Source: Saccharospirillum sp. (GTDB taxonomy: Bacteria > Pseudomonadota > Gammaproteobacteria > Pseudomonadales > Natronospirillaceae). From it: a DNA stretch of 64,000 bases. The stretch is from contig JAIUML010000022.1 in the NCBI GenBank assembly GCA_022565595.1, forward strand, positions 1-64,000. The letters run 5' to 3'. Both the position numbers and the translations under genes were made by a program. The notes beneath the pieces are model-generated. The model was not told the origin of the DNA, made no database searches, and saw nothing but the letters and a program-made list of their open reading frames with translations. Of the stretch, positions 35,948 to 47,400 are shown in pieces (within the stretch, counting starts at the first letter, position 1; each line of letters opens with the position of its first letter).

Positions 35948-37987
35948 TCACTCCATGTTACCGCTGAATGTTACGGTAAAGGTAGTGCCATTGCCAACCT
36001 GGCTGGTTACTTCCAGCGAGGCACCCAGCTCTTCCAGGTAACTGCGAGTCAAATATACGCCGATGCCCATGCCCTGGCCCGTTTTTGTGGTCGCGAAAGG
36101 CTTGAACAGCTGCTGCTCGATAAAAGCCTGGCTCATGCCTGCGCCGGTGTCCATTATGTTAATAGAAAGCAAGCCGTTTGGGTGTGATTGAACGTCGACT
36201 TCGACACTGCCGTCATCCGGCGTTGCTTCCTGAGCGTTTTTAACCAGGTGTTTAAGGGCCAGTATAAAGCGTTCCTTGTCTGCCTGTATATTGCGGTCCT
36301 CGCCCTTTACGCTCAATTTTGGTCTGGGCAGTGTTGCGCTGCAGCTTTCGATGCTCGCCTCTACGGCCTCGAAAATCGACACTCCCGATACCACCTCACG
36401 GTCGTTGCGCCGGAACTTCTGCATCAGCCCTTTCATACGGTTAACGGCGTTGCTGACGGTCAGTATCATGTCGTCGATAAAGGCCGGGTTGCTTTTATGG
36501 CGTTCGGAGTTTTTAACCACCAATGCCAACTGAGCAATGAGGTTGTTCAGGTCGTGCATGATAAACGCAGAAAGCTTGTTGTAGGTATCGAGCTGCCTGG
36601 CCTCTGAGATTTGCTCTTCCTGGGTATGAATCAGGATATGGTTGGCCAGTTGCCGACCAATGGTTTTGAGGATGTCGAGGTCTTCCCAACTGGGTGGTGC
36701 GGTTGATCCGGCTTTTTCCACCGCGACAAAGCCAACCAGCTGGCTTTGGGTTACCAGGGGCACAACCAGTTGGATCGCTGGGTCCTGCCGAATCCACTCT
36801 GGCAGAGTCTCGTTGAATTCGGAGAGCGGGCCTTCTTTTACCTGGGGTGCAAACACCCAGTCTTCTTCAATCATGACGCCAATAAAGGCGGCCGTCACTG
36901 GCACTGTTGTGGGGTGAGTGGCACGACCGGCAGCATTGCTGAACACCTTGTGGTAGTGAGCCCCCTGCAATGCCATCACCACGCCACCCGTCGCCTTGAA
37001 GGTGTTGCTGATGACTTGATACACCCGCTCATAGACTTTATCGGCATCGGGTTCGCTGGACAGCGCTTGTATGACATTCAGCCACTCGTGCCGGTAGTCG
37101 TACTTGTGCCGAAAAAAATGTTTGCTGACCCAAACCTGAAGCGCGCCGCGGACATGGTTGGAAAAGAACAGCGCGGAGAGCCCAATCAGGCAGGAAAACA
37201 GCAAGATGGTAAACAGATAGATACCCCAGTGGCCACCCAGGGTTCGGACATAGTATCCACCGACCGCCAACAACAGAATGCTGACCGAGGAGATCAACAA
37301 GGATGTTGAGTAAAAGGCCACGGGCCTTGATATGCCAAGCCTGCTTGGCTCGTTAGCGGAATCCTTGAACAGTAAGCCGGCACCAACAATGAGGAAAGAG
37401 ACCCCGATCAGCAGCGCTGCTCGCGCCTGCCAAAGCAGTACATCCACTCTGCGATTGATCAACCCTTGGGCGTATAAGTACAAATTGAAGAGGAACAGCA
37501 GTGCCAGGCTAATACCCAATAGTTTGATGAATCGCCCGGTCTGGGCATTGCGTACCAATTGCTCAAGGCAGACCAGCGCAAGGAAGGAAAGCAACAGAAA
37601 ACAGAAAAACAACAAAGAGGTGCTGCTGGTCAACGCCAGAATGCTGTCGGCCAGGGCCAGTAGATAAACCCCAAAGGCAAGCGCCAGAGTGATGATCAGA
37701 CGGTGCGGCCAGCGAGCCGGCCTAAGCAGGTATAGGCTGTAACAGAGCGCGCTGATCCAGGCGATGAAGTGCGTGGCCTCCAGCGCCAGCAGCCACGCCG
37801 TGCTGATGCGAGTGTCCAGCAGGCTATAGGTCAGCAAGCCCAGCCAGAGCGTTTGCACTGCCGCAGCGGAGGCTATGGGCCACTTCCAGTGCCCGTAGGT
37901 ACTGGCATGCATCAGGAAAAGCGTTAACAGTAGGGAAAGGGCTGTCGCACTAAAATTGGCGTAGACAGTGACGGAGGTGTAGTCCAA
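35948..37987 (-). CDS. prsK: PEP-CTERM system sensor histidine kinase PrsK
   Basis: About nine N-terminal hydrophobic segments (first 290 residues) form the membrane sensor. They are followed by a GAF-like region, the phospho-acceptor block FIMHDLNNLIAQLALV (His near residue 477 of this start) and an HATPase domain with NAQEA, DTGAGMS and GQGMGIGVYLTRSY. It should phosphorylate PrsR. The start is uncertain: a TTG at 37987 has AAGGAT seven bases upstream and gives the usual short N-terminus, and a GTG at 38026 adds 13 residues but lacks a good ribosome site. A perfect inverted repeat covers this region. Confidence 0.9.
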   Translation of the reverse strand: MDYTSVTVYANFSATALSLLLTLFLMHASTYGHWKWPIASAAAVQTLWLGLLTYSLLDTRISTAWLLALEATHFIAWISALCYSLYLLRPARWPHRLIITLALAFGVYLLALADSILALTSSTSLLFFCFLLLSFLALVCLEQLVRNAQTGRFIKLLGISLALLFLFNLYLYAQGLINRRVDVLLWQARAALLIGVSFLIVGAGLLFKDSANEPSRLGISRPVAFYSTSLLISSVSILLLAVGGYYVRTLGGHWGIYLFTILLFSCLIGLSALFFSNHVRGALQVWVSKHFFRHKYDYRHEWLNVIQALSSEPDADKVYERVYQVISNTFKATGGVVMALQGAHYHKVFSNAAGRATHPTTVPVTAAFIGVMIEEDWVFAPQVKEGPLSEFNETLPEWIRQDPAIQLVVPLVTQSQLVGFVAVEKAGSTAPPSWEDLDILKTIGRQLANHILIHTQEEQISEARQLDTYNKLSAFIMHDLNNLIAQLALVVKNSERHKSNPAFIDDMILTVSNAVNRMKGLMQKFRRNDREVVSGVSIFEAVEASIESCSATLPRPKLSVKGEDRNIQADKERFILALKHLVKNAQEATPDDGSVEVDVQSHPNGLLSINIMDTGAGMSQAFIEQQLFKPFATTKTGQGMGIGVYLTRSYLEELGASLEVTSQVGNGTTFTVTFSGNME

Positions 37988-38017
37988 GTGGCCATCCTTG
38001 TTTCTCTGGATGGCCAC
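37988..38017 (-). promoter_or_regulatory. Perfect inverted repeat over the prsK translation start
   Basis: GTGGCCATCC and GGATGGCCAC (ten-base arms, ten-base loop) lie directly before the proposed TTG start. The 3' arm contains the GGAT part of the ribosome site, so the folded RNA would hide it. It could be a translational switch or a DNA operator. Confidence 0.5.
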
Positions 38018-38098
38018 ATTGTACACAGGTTCTGATAGGAGCGATAAGGCCTGGCATGATCACGCTGATTTGCCGAAGCCCTACCCTTTTACTGGAGA

Positions 38099-38707
38099 TT
38101 ACTGCGCCACTACAAAGTCGCTATAGAGGCCGCTGGTATCAAACACCGCCACCTTGAACTGATAATCACCGTTCTCGAGGTCGTCGAAGTGAAACTGCTC
38201 GACGAGGGGGTCGTTAATGACTACTGAGGTATAGGCGTCGTCTGTGAGCTTGCGATAACGAATCTCGTAACCACCGATCTCTTCGAAGTCCATGCCATTG
38301 CCATTGACCCGCTCCATGGGAGCTGACCAGTACAGTGAAACACTGATGACTTCCGGTTCAGTCGGTTCTGGCTCAGTGGGTGCTGGCTCAGTCGGTTCTG
38401 GCTCGGTCGGCTCTGGCTCAGTTGGCTCTGGCTCAGTTGGTTCTGGCTCAGTCGGCGCTGGCTCAGTTGGTTCTGGCTCGGTCGGCTCTGGCTCAGCTGT
38501 TTCTTCATCACCGGGACGATTATGCGAACTATTGTCAGAGCTGTTTCCAGCACCGGGGTTGGTTGAAGGCCTTGCCTTGTCATCCGTTGTTTGCGTATCG
38601 CTGCCGCTGCCCAGTGAGCCACTGACCCGGTCGTCATCCACTGTGATCTGACACCCTGCGAGCGCAAATGCCAATAAGGCAGTACCTATATAGAAAGAAG
38701 TTTTCAT
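38099..38707 (-). CDS. Lipoprotein with EPTEP repeats and fibronectin-III-like domain
   Basis: A signal peptide with the lipobox ALAGC (Cys about 19) precedes a polar linker that contains nine copies of a PTEP(E/A) pentapeptide (about residues 70-118). A roughly 85-residue domain beginning VSLYWSAPMERVNG follows and ends in YSDFVVAQ, which looks like a fibronectin type III sandwich. A shorter paralogue without the repeats lies at 38954. The Pro/Glu linker probably holds the domain away from the outer membrane. No enzymatic role is seen. It lies upstream of prsK on the same strand, about 70 bases away. Confidence 0.82.
   Translation of the reverse strand: MKTSFYIGTALLAFALAGCQITVDDDRVSGSLGSGSDTQTTDDKARPSTNPGAGNSSDNSSHNRPGDEETAEPEPTEPEPTEPAPTEPEPTEPEPTEPEPTEPEPTEPAPTEPEPTEPEVISVSLYWSAPMERVNGNGMDFEEIGGYEIRYRKLTDDAYTSVVINDPLVEQFHFDDLENGDYQFKVAVFDTSGLYSDFVVAQ
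38354..38497. repeat. 15-base coding minisatellite (EPTEP)
   Basis: About nine tandem, slightly varied 15-base units (plus-strand form GGCTCAGTCGGTTCT) encode the PTEPE/PTEPA linker of the lipoprotein. The unit length is a multiple of three, so copy-number change would lengthen or shorten the linker without a frameshift. Confidence 0.9.
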
Positions 38708-38712
38708 GTCTG

Positions 38713-38748
38713 TTTACCCCGCAGGCGTTCATTAATCTATGGGGTAAA
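38713..38748 (-). promoter_or_regulatory. Inverted repeat before the EPTEP lipoprotein gene
   Basis: TTTACCCC (38713-38720) and GGGGTAAA (38741-38748) flank 20 bases, starting six bases upstream of the start codon. It could form a leader hairpin that blocks the ribosome site, or be a dimeric regulator site. No further evidence. Confidence 0.35.
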
Positions 38749-38953
38749 TTCTATCGAGCGGGCCTTTCTAAAACTGTGACAACTTACCAGTCCTGCATTA
38801 GTAAACAATTATCCGTCAAGTATTGGTTTATTGACTTTAAATTGTTATTTTTTCGCCAATATTTTGAATTCCGAGACAGATAATAGGACCGCATTAAGCT
38901 GACCGAGCGGTCAACTCGGCGGCAATCTTATCTAATGAGGTTTTTTTGACACT

Positions 38954-39346
38954 TCAAGGCTGTGCTGTGATGAAATCGCTGAAGATTCCATTCTTGTCGA
39001 CGGCGGCTACTTGAAAAACTACATTCCTGGGGTTGCTTATTTTTTCGAAGTGGTACTGGAAGGTCAGGCCATTTTCTATATAAACGGTCTGGTAGCGGGC
39101 ATCGGCAGAATCACGGTAGCGAATGACATAACCGGTGATCTCACCTGGTTCGAGTTTATCGCCGTTGACGCGTTCCATGGGTTCGGACCAGTAAAGCGAT
39201 ACAGAGCCGGTTTCGGCAGACCCACCCATGCCAACCAGATCCAAATCACAGCCGGAGAGAATGAACATTAATGGAGCAAGTGCCAGCAATGTGGCGATGG
39301 TGCGAACCTTTTTTACAGCTTTTGGATGCACGTGTTGGGTTACCAC
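38954..39346 (-). CDS. Small lipoprotein with fibronectin-III-like domain
   Basis: A 130-residue paralogue of the 38099 protein. Both share VSLYWS-x-PMERVNG, GYxIRYR and a FSDFITAQ-type end, but this one has no EPTEP linker. The lipobox FILSGC follows a basic, hydrophobic signal region. No ATG is available near the start, so GTG at 39346 (or a GTG five codons later) must be used. Function unknown. The two genes lie 246 bases apart and probably arose by duplication. Confidence 0.75.
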   Translation of the reverse strand: MVTQHVHPKAVKKVRTIATLLALAPLMFILSGCDLDLVGMGGSAETGSVSLYWSEPMERVNGDKLEPGEITGYVIRYRDSADARYQTVYIENGLTFQYHFEKISNPRNVVFQVAAVDKNGIFSDFITAQP

Positions 39347-39484
39347 TGGTTGGATGACGAGGTTTATTTCTTTTCGAGGGTCGTAGAATACTCAATTTTT
39401 CAACGTTGTTCCAAGACACAGATCACGCTTTAACCTTTACGTCTGTGCGGTACCACTGTCAAAAAGAAACTGACAAAGGCTTAC

Positions 39485-39512
39485 TTGCTGACGGCATCAA
39501 TGCGTCTACAAT
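39485..39512 (+). promoter_or_regulatory. Sigma-70 promoter of glmU
   Basis: TTGCTG (39485-39490), a 16-base spacer and TACAAT (39507-39512), about 40 bases before the glmU start. Confidence 0.6.
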
Positions 39513-39551
39513 GCTCACTATTGTCACAACCTACTGTTATCGGAGTTTGAA

Positions 39552-40910
39552 ATGGATGTCAGCGTTGTAATCCTTGCCGCCGGGCAAGGCTCCCGTATGA
39601 AATCTGCCCTTCCGAAAGTTTTGCATCAGCTAGCGGGTAAGCCCCTGGCGGAGCATGTCGTCGATACCGCTCGTCAATTCAGTTCGGACATTACTCTGGT
39701 CGTCGGCCACGGTGCCGAAGCCGTTAAAGCGCATTTCAGTGAGCAACCGGTTCGTTTTGCCCTTCAGGCAGAGCAATTGGGTACCGGCCATGCTGTGGCT
39801 CAGGCCTTGCCGGAGCTGCCCAAAACCGGGACGGTTCTGGTGCTTTATGGCGATGTGCCATTAACGCGACAGGATACTCTGGCGCGGCTTTGCGCCCTGG
39901 TCGACGACCACACTCTGGGCCTGCTCACAGTCAAGCTGGACAACCCGACCGGTTATGGTCGTATTTTGCGTGATGCAGACGGCCTGGTACAGGCCATCGT
40001 TGAAGAGAAAGACGCGAGCGATGAACAGAAAGCCATCACCGAGGTCAATTCCGGCATCATGGCGGTTCCGGCCTGGGCGCTGCACGAGTGGTTGCCACGC
40101 CTGAGTAACAATAATGCCCAGGGCGAGTATTACCTGACCGATCTGGTGGCGCTGGCGGTTTCCGAGAACATTGCCGTGAAAACGGCCCACCCGGATCAGT
40201 TTGAAGAGACCCTGGGTGTGAACAACCGAGTGCAACTGGCTCAACTGGAGCGCTGGTATCAAGGCCAACAGGCCGAGCAATTGATGCTCGCCGGCGCAAC
40301 CCTGCGCGACCCGGCCCGGGTGGATGTGCGCGGCAAGGTGACCGTTGGGCCGGATTGCGACATCGACATCAATGTGGTGTTCGAAGGCGACGTCACCCTG
40401 GGTGCCAATGTGACCATTGGCCCGAACTGTGTGATTCGCAACGCCACCCTGGGCGATGGCGCCCGAATTGAGGCCCATACGCTGGTCGACACTGCGGTCA
40501 TTGGCCGCGAGGCGACGGTAGGCCCCTTTGCTCGCATCCGCCCAGGTACCAAGCTGGCCGATAGCGCCAAGGTCGGTAATTTCGTTGAAACCAAAAAGGC
40601 GTTAATCGGCGAAGGGGCCAAGGTGAATCACCTGAGTTATGTGGGTGATGCGCGCATTGGCGCTGGCAGCAATATTGGCGCTGGCACCATTACCTGCAAT
40701 TACGACGGGGTGAACAAGTTCACCACCGAGATTGGCGAGGGGGCCTTTGTGGGCTCGAACAGCACCCTGGTGGCGCCGGTGACCATTGAAGACGGAGCCT
40801 TTATCGGTGCCGGCTCGGTGATCACCAAAACAGCGCCGAAAGAGCAGTTGACCGTAGGGCGGGCTCGGCAGGTGACGGTTAAAGGGTGGGTTCGGCCAGA
40901 GAAGGGTTGA
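39552..40910 (+). CDS. glmU: Bifunctional GlcNAc-1-P uridyltransferase / GlcN-1-P acetyltransferase
   Basis: The N-terminal pyrophosphorylase domain starts [14 protein letters not shown] with the expected sugar-nucleotide loop, and VLYGDVPL holds the metal-binding Asp. After about residue 230 the left-handed beta-helix of hexapeptide repeats ends in the [11 protein letters not shown] block of the acetyltransferase. It makes UDP-GlcNAc from GlcN-1-P in two steps, for peptidoglycan, LPS and the exopolysaccharide genes of this window. The 452-residue length is normal. It is followed by glmS after 61 bases. Confidence 0.97.
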   Translation: MDVSVVILAAGQGSRMKSALPKVLHQLAGKPLAEHVVDTARQFSSDITLVVGHGAEAVKAHFSEQPVRFALQAEQLGTGHAVAQALPELPKTGTVLVLYGDVPLTRQDTLARLCALVDDHTLGLLTVKLDNPTGYGRILRDADGLVQAIVEEKDASDEQKAITEVNSGIMAVPAWALHEWLPRLSNNNAQGEYYLTDLVALAVSENIAVKTAHPDQFEETLGVNNRVQLAQLERWYQGQQAEQLMLAGATLRDPARVDVRGKVTVGPDCDIDINVVFEGDVTLGANVTIGPNCVIRNATLGDGARIEAHTLVDTAVIGREATVGPFARIRPGTKLADSAKVGNFVETKKALIGEGAKVNHLSYVGDARIGAGSNIGAGTITCNYDGVNKFTTEIGEGAFVGSNSTLVAPVTIEDGAFIGAGSVITKTAPKEQLTVGRARQVTVKGWVRPEKG

Positions 40911-40971
40911 GTCCGCTTTTTCTTTCCCCCTCACCGATACGTCGGACCGCCCAAAACAAAGGAGCAAAAAC

Positions 40972-42801
<1,830 letters not shown>

Positions 42802-42808
42802 GCACCAA

Positions 42809-42991
42809 TGGAGCGTCGATATCATCATCGATGTGGGCCCCGCCCTTGGAGCGTCGATATCATCATCGACGTAGTGGGCGTCAGCCCACCTCTTGCATTC
42901 CCGGCCCGGCCAGTCGGCTAGTGCCGACCGTGTCGATGATGATATCGACACTCCAAACCCGCTGGAGCGTCGGTGTCCTGACTGACACTCC
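42809..42991. repeat. Composite two-hairpin repeat array, copy C
   Basis: Four units: GGAGCGTCGATATCATCATCGATG with GGGC-CCC-GCCC; GGAGCGTCGATATCATCATCGACG with GTGGGC-GTCA-GCCCAC; in opposite orientation GTCGGC-TAGT-GCCGAC with TGTCGAT-GATG-ATATCGACACTCC (to 42954); and a last hairpin GGAGCGTCGGTGTC-CTGACTGACACTCC. It begins eight bases after the glmS stop. With the Fic promoter region it fills the 318-base gap 42802-43119. Confidence 0.78.
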
Positions 42992-43072
42992 ACGCAGTTT
43001 CCTGACATAACAGAAAGCCTTAATTCAAGTATTGGCCATTTATTGAAATAAACCTTGATGCCGCCCTCTGAC

Positions 43073-43101
43073 TTGACATAAGGTAATCTGTAATTCAATA
43101 A
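43073..43101 (+). promoter_or_regulatory. Weak candidate promoter for the Fic gene
   Basis: A perfect TTGACA at 43073-43078 is followed after 17 bases by CAATAA (43096-43101), a poor -10 element. It lies 20-45 bases before the start. No clear ribosome site precedes the ATG. Confidence 0.35.
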
Positions 43102-43119
43102 CTCGATACTTTTTGACAT

Positions 43120-44259
43120 ATGAATATTCTGGATTTCCACTCTGGCCGCTATGAGCCGCGCTATGAGTACAAAGCCTTCTTGCCCGAGCCGGTCTGTCAC
43201 GAGTGGGTCATCGCTGATCCTGAACTGATGGATCTGCTTGGGCGTGCTGATCGTGCTCTGGGGGAGTTGAACGCCTTCAGCCAGTTGATCCCGGACATCG
43301 ATTTCTTCATTCGTACTTATGTCGCGAAGGAAGCCACTCAGTCCAGTCGAATAGAAGGCACCCAAACCAACATCGAGGATGCCTTCAAGGACGCGGAAGA
43401 CCTTAAACCAGAAGAACAGGACGATTGGTCAGAGGTTCAGAATTACATACGAGCGATTAATTTCGCCATTGACTCGCTGGAAACCCTTCCTTTATCAATC
43501 AGGCTGTTGAGGCAAACCCATGCCGAACTGATGCAGGGTGTTCGAGGTGAACATAAATTACCGGGGGAGTTTCGTACTAGCCAGAACTGGATTGGTGTAA
43601 GCCTGAAGAATGCCACTTTCGTACCACCTCACCATGATCACGTCACAGAATTAATGAGTGATCTGGAGAAATTTCTGAACGCTGATCAGCTAATCGTTCA
43701 TCCTCTGGTACGTATTGCCATAGCTCATTACCAGTTCGAAACCATTCACCCCTTTCTGGATGGCAACGGCCGCCTCGGGCGATTAATGATTTCACTGTAC
43801 CTGGCTTCTGGAAAGCTTTTGCATAAGCCTGCGCTGTATTTGTCGGATTACTTTGAACGCAACAAGTCGGCCTATGTTGACCACCTGATGGCCGTCCGCC
43901 ATGGCAATCATTTACGTGAATGGCTGGTGTTCTTTCTGTTCGGCATAGAAGAGACGGCTCGCGCCTCTGCCGCTGTGTTTCGAGCCATTATCGAATTGAA
44001 GCAACGGCTGGAGCGCGATGTATTGCCACGCTTCGCTACCAGGCGTCAGGACAACGCGCACGAACTGGTGCGGCAACTCTATGCTCAACCTGTCATCGAT
44101 GTGAAGTGGGCTACCAGAATGCTGGGAACAACAACCAATACGGCAGCTTCGTTGGTTGCGGATCTGGTTTCTTTCGGAGTGCTGGTTGAAATAACAGGGC
44201 AAAAACGTAATCGGTTATTCATCTTCAAGGACTATCTGGATTTGTTCAGGGGCCAGTAA
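43120..44259 (+). CDS. Fic family protein (AMPylator-type)
   Basis: The Fic core HPFLDGNGRLGRLM (His near residue 210) is intact, as needed for transferring AMP or a similar group to a Ser, Thr or Tyr of a target. Near residues 74-80 the text SSRIEGT matches the inhibitory helix motif (S/T)xxxE(G/N), so the enzyme is probably self-inhibited (class II). A winged-helix-like C-terminal region (about 310-379) resembles the DNA-binding end of Fic/DUF4172-type proteins. No antitoxin gene adjoins it. It is bracketed by related repeat arrays, which suggests a mobile history. Confidence 0.9.
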   Translation: MNILDFHSGRYEPRYEYKAFLPEPVCHEWVIADPELMDLLGRADRALGELNAFSQLIPDIDFFIRTYVAKEATQSSRIEGTQTNIEDAFKDAEDLKPEEQDDWSEVQNYIRAINFAIDSLETLPLSIRLLRQTHAELMQGVRGEHKLPGEFRTSQNWIGVSLKNATFVPPHHDHVTELMSDLEKFLNADQLIVHPLVRIAIAHYQFETIHPFLDGNGRLGRLMISLYLASGKLLHKPALYLSDYFERNKSAYVDHLMAVRHGNHLREWLVFFLFGIEETARASAAVFRAIIELKQRLERDVLPRFATRRQDNAHELVRQLYAQPVIDVKWATRMLGTTTNTAASLVADLVSFGVLVEITGQKRNRLFIFKDYLDLFRGQ

Positions 44260-44270
44260 ATTGAGTGCAC

Positions 44271-44409
44271 TGGAACGTTGGTGTCATCATCGATGTGGGC
44301 CCCGCCCTTGGAGTGTTGGTGTCCTCACCGACGTGGGCTGGCGAAGCCGGCCTGTTTTTGACCCTGGCGGCCCTTCGGGCCGCTATGTCGATGGGGATAT
44401 CGATACTCC
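44271..44409. repeat. Composite two-hairpin repeat array, copy D
   Basis: GGAACGTTGGTGTCATCATCGATG with GGGC-CCC-GCCC, then GGAGTGTTGGTGTCCTCACCGACG with a GGCT/AGCC hairpin, then in opposite orientation GCGGCCC-TTC-GGGCCGC and TGTCGATGGGGATATCGATACTCC. It begins 12 bases after the Fic stop and ends five bases before the stop of the convergent RND gene. Its first part is clearly related to copy C on the other side of the Fic gene, including GTGGGCCCCGCCCTTGGAG. Confidence 0.78.
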
Positions 44410-44414
44410 AATAC

Positions 44415-47400
44415 CTATCCGCCCCGCTTTTCTGCCAACCGCTCGCGTCTGAACATGGTGTAGTAGAACACCGGTGCGGCGACGAGGGTCAGCACTGAGG
44501 CGAAGATCAAGCCGGCCATGATGGTGACGGCCATGGAGGCGAAGAAGGCATCCCAGAGCAATGGAATCATGCCGAGGGAGGTGGTTGCGGCCGCCAATAC
44601 CACGGGCCTTAGCCTGCTGACGGAGGCAGTGACGATGGCGGGCGTGAGCGAGAGGCCGCTGTCCCGCTGCAGGTCGATCTCCTCCACCAACACGATGCCG
44701 TTCTTGATCAACATGCCGGAAAGGCTGAGCAGGCCGAGCATGGCGGTGAAGGTGAACGGCAGGCCGGTACCCAACAGCCCAAGAGCCGCACCGTTTACTG
44801 CCATGGGCACCAGTAACCAGATCACCAGTGGCTGGCGCAATTTGCCGAACAGCAGAATGGAGATCAACACCATGCTGATCAAACTGATGGGCAGGCGGGT
44901 GGCCAGGGCGGTGTTGGCCATTTGCTGCGCTTCGTATTCCCCGCCCCAACTCAGGCTGTAGCCTGGGGGCAAGTCCACTGCATCGATGGTCGACTTGACC
45001 CGGCTAAGCGCATCAGCGGCGGTCACGCCCTGAACGGCATTGGCTTGAACCGACAAAGTGGGCAGGCGGTTACGGTGGTGTATCAGGGAATCTCGCGGCA
45101 TCACCTCGAACCCGTCCAGCACCTGCTCGATGGATACATACTGGCTGCCTGCTTCGGAATACACCATCTGGTTCATCAGGTGGCCAGGCTGGTTACGGGC
45201 AAAATCCGGCACCCGCACAATGATGGGGATCAGCCGATCACCTTCGCGTACATCGCCGGCACGAACACCGTCCGTTGCTAGCTTCAGGGTCTGGGCGGTG
45301 TCTTCCCGCGAGACGCCTGCGGCCTGGGCGCGCTCCTGAGCGTAGATGGGCCTTATCGACAATTCCCGTTCCGCCCAGTTGGTGCGAATGGCGTGCACCG
45401 CCTCCGGGTATCGCGCCAGGATGGCAGAAAGATCATCGCTGATCTCGCGCAGCACATCGGCGTCTTTACCGCTCAGGCGTATTTCAATATCGGCGCCACC
45501 GGCTGGGCCAAAGACAATGCGTTGATTGCGCACATCGGCCTCAGGTATCAGGTCGGCGGAATAGCTGTCTATGGCGTTGATCAGTGCCGGTATGCCTTCC
45601 AGCTCATGTGCTTCAACAATCAACTGGGCGTACGAGGAATCGGTCTGTTCCGGCTGATAGGTCAGCATAAAACGCGAAGCGCCCTGACCCACAGTTGTGG
45701 TAACCGATTTAACGGCAGGATTTTCGACCAGCCATTGCTCCAGGGGTTTGACACGCTCGGCGGTTTCGCCAATGGCCGTGCCCTGAGCAAACTTGATGTT
45801 GGTGTAAAAAATTGGCGTGTTCGAGAATGGGAAAAACTGCTGACTGACCAGCGTAAAAGCAAAATAGCAGGCGGCCGTTATTGTGATCAGAGCGGTAATC
45901 ACCACCCAACGCAACTTCAGTGCACCACCAAGGAAGCGACCATAGAGACTGAAAAAGCGGCCAGCGTAAGGGTCGTCCGAGCCATCGGCCGCGCCCTGGC
46001 GGAACAGCCTGGAGGCGAGCAAGGGTGTTACCGTAATGGCAAAGAGCCAGGACAGCATTAACGAAATACCGATAACGGCAAAGAGTGAGAACATGAATTC
46101 GCCGGTGGCATCCGGGCTCAGGCCTATGCCCGAAAAGGCCATGATGCCGATCACGGTGGCACCGAGCAGTGGCAATTGCAGACGTTTGCCAGCCTGACCG
46201 GCGGCCTGACGAGCCGTCAGCCCCCGGCGCATATCCACCTGCATGGATTCGGCAATAACAATGGCGTTATCGACCAGCATGCCCATGGCGATGATCAGAG
46301 CACCGAGCGAAATACGCTCAATTTCAATGCTCCAGATGGACATAAAAAAGAAGGTGGCGATCACATTCAATGCCAGGGTGACGCCAACCACCAGGGCCGA
46401 GCGCCAGCCCATAAAGAGCGCCAGCACGGCGATGACGATGCTGACCGACAGCGCCAATGAAATCAGAAAATTGTTATTGGTTTCGTCGACGATCAGATGC
46501 TGCTCGTAGATTGGCTGCATGCCTACGCCGTATGGCAACAGGTGATCAATGCTCGCCAGATGCCGCTCGACCGCACGGCCAACATCAACAATATTGCGAT
46601 TCTCCTGAGCCGAGATACCCAGGGTGAAGGCATCTTCCCCGTTGAAGCGAATGATCTGGCTCGGGCGATCGTTACGGGCACGTTCGACGGTGGCAAAGTC
46701 GGTGAGATTCAGCAATTCGCCACCGAAACCAATGGTAAGGCCTTCCAGTGCGCGGACGGAATCTCCCTGATAGGGCGACTCCAGTTGCGTCATCATTCCC
46801 TGGTTCAGGGCGCCACCCGAATCCGACAGGGCGTCGCTGTTGGCGATGGCCCCCAACAAGGCATTGGGCGGCACTTCCAGGTTGATGGTTTCCTGCTGGG
46901 AGGGGTAAACGTAGAGCACTTCCTCCGGCAAACCGCGCAGTTCGACATCCGCGACGCCATCGACAGTGAGCAATTCGCGGCGGATGTAGTTGGCAATGTC
47001 GTGCTGTTCGGCATCGCTGAAACCCGGTGTGCGAACGGCATAGTAAAGGCCGAACACATCGCCAAAGGAGTCGTTCACCATGGGTGATTGCGCGCCGGGT
47101 GGCAGGCTCCGCGACGCATCGGAGACGTTGTTGCGCAACTTGTCCCAGATTTGCGGCACGTCCTCGGGTTGGGTGGTCATGGTCAGTTCGATGCTGATGG
47201 TCGACAGGCCCGGCAAATTGCGTGACGTTATCCAGTCGACTTCGGCCATGCGCTGAATGGCCGACTCCAGCGGTTCGCTGACTTCGGTGGCCACTTCACT
47301 GGCGGTAGCGCCCGGGTAGGCGGTAACGATGACGGCCTGTTTGATGGTGAAGGCCGGGTCTTCCAACCGCCCGACGGATTGAAACCCCCACAGGCCGCCC

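Noticed and set aside
38354-38497. Regularly spaced repeats that might suggest a CRISPR array
   Set aside because: Units are contiguous 15-mers without spacers and encode an in-frame Pro/Glu linker.
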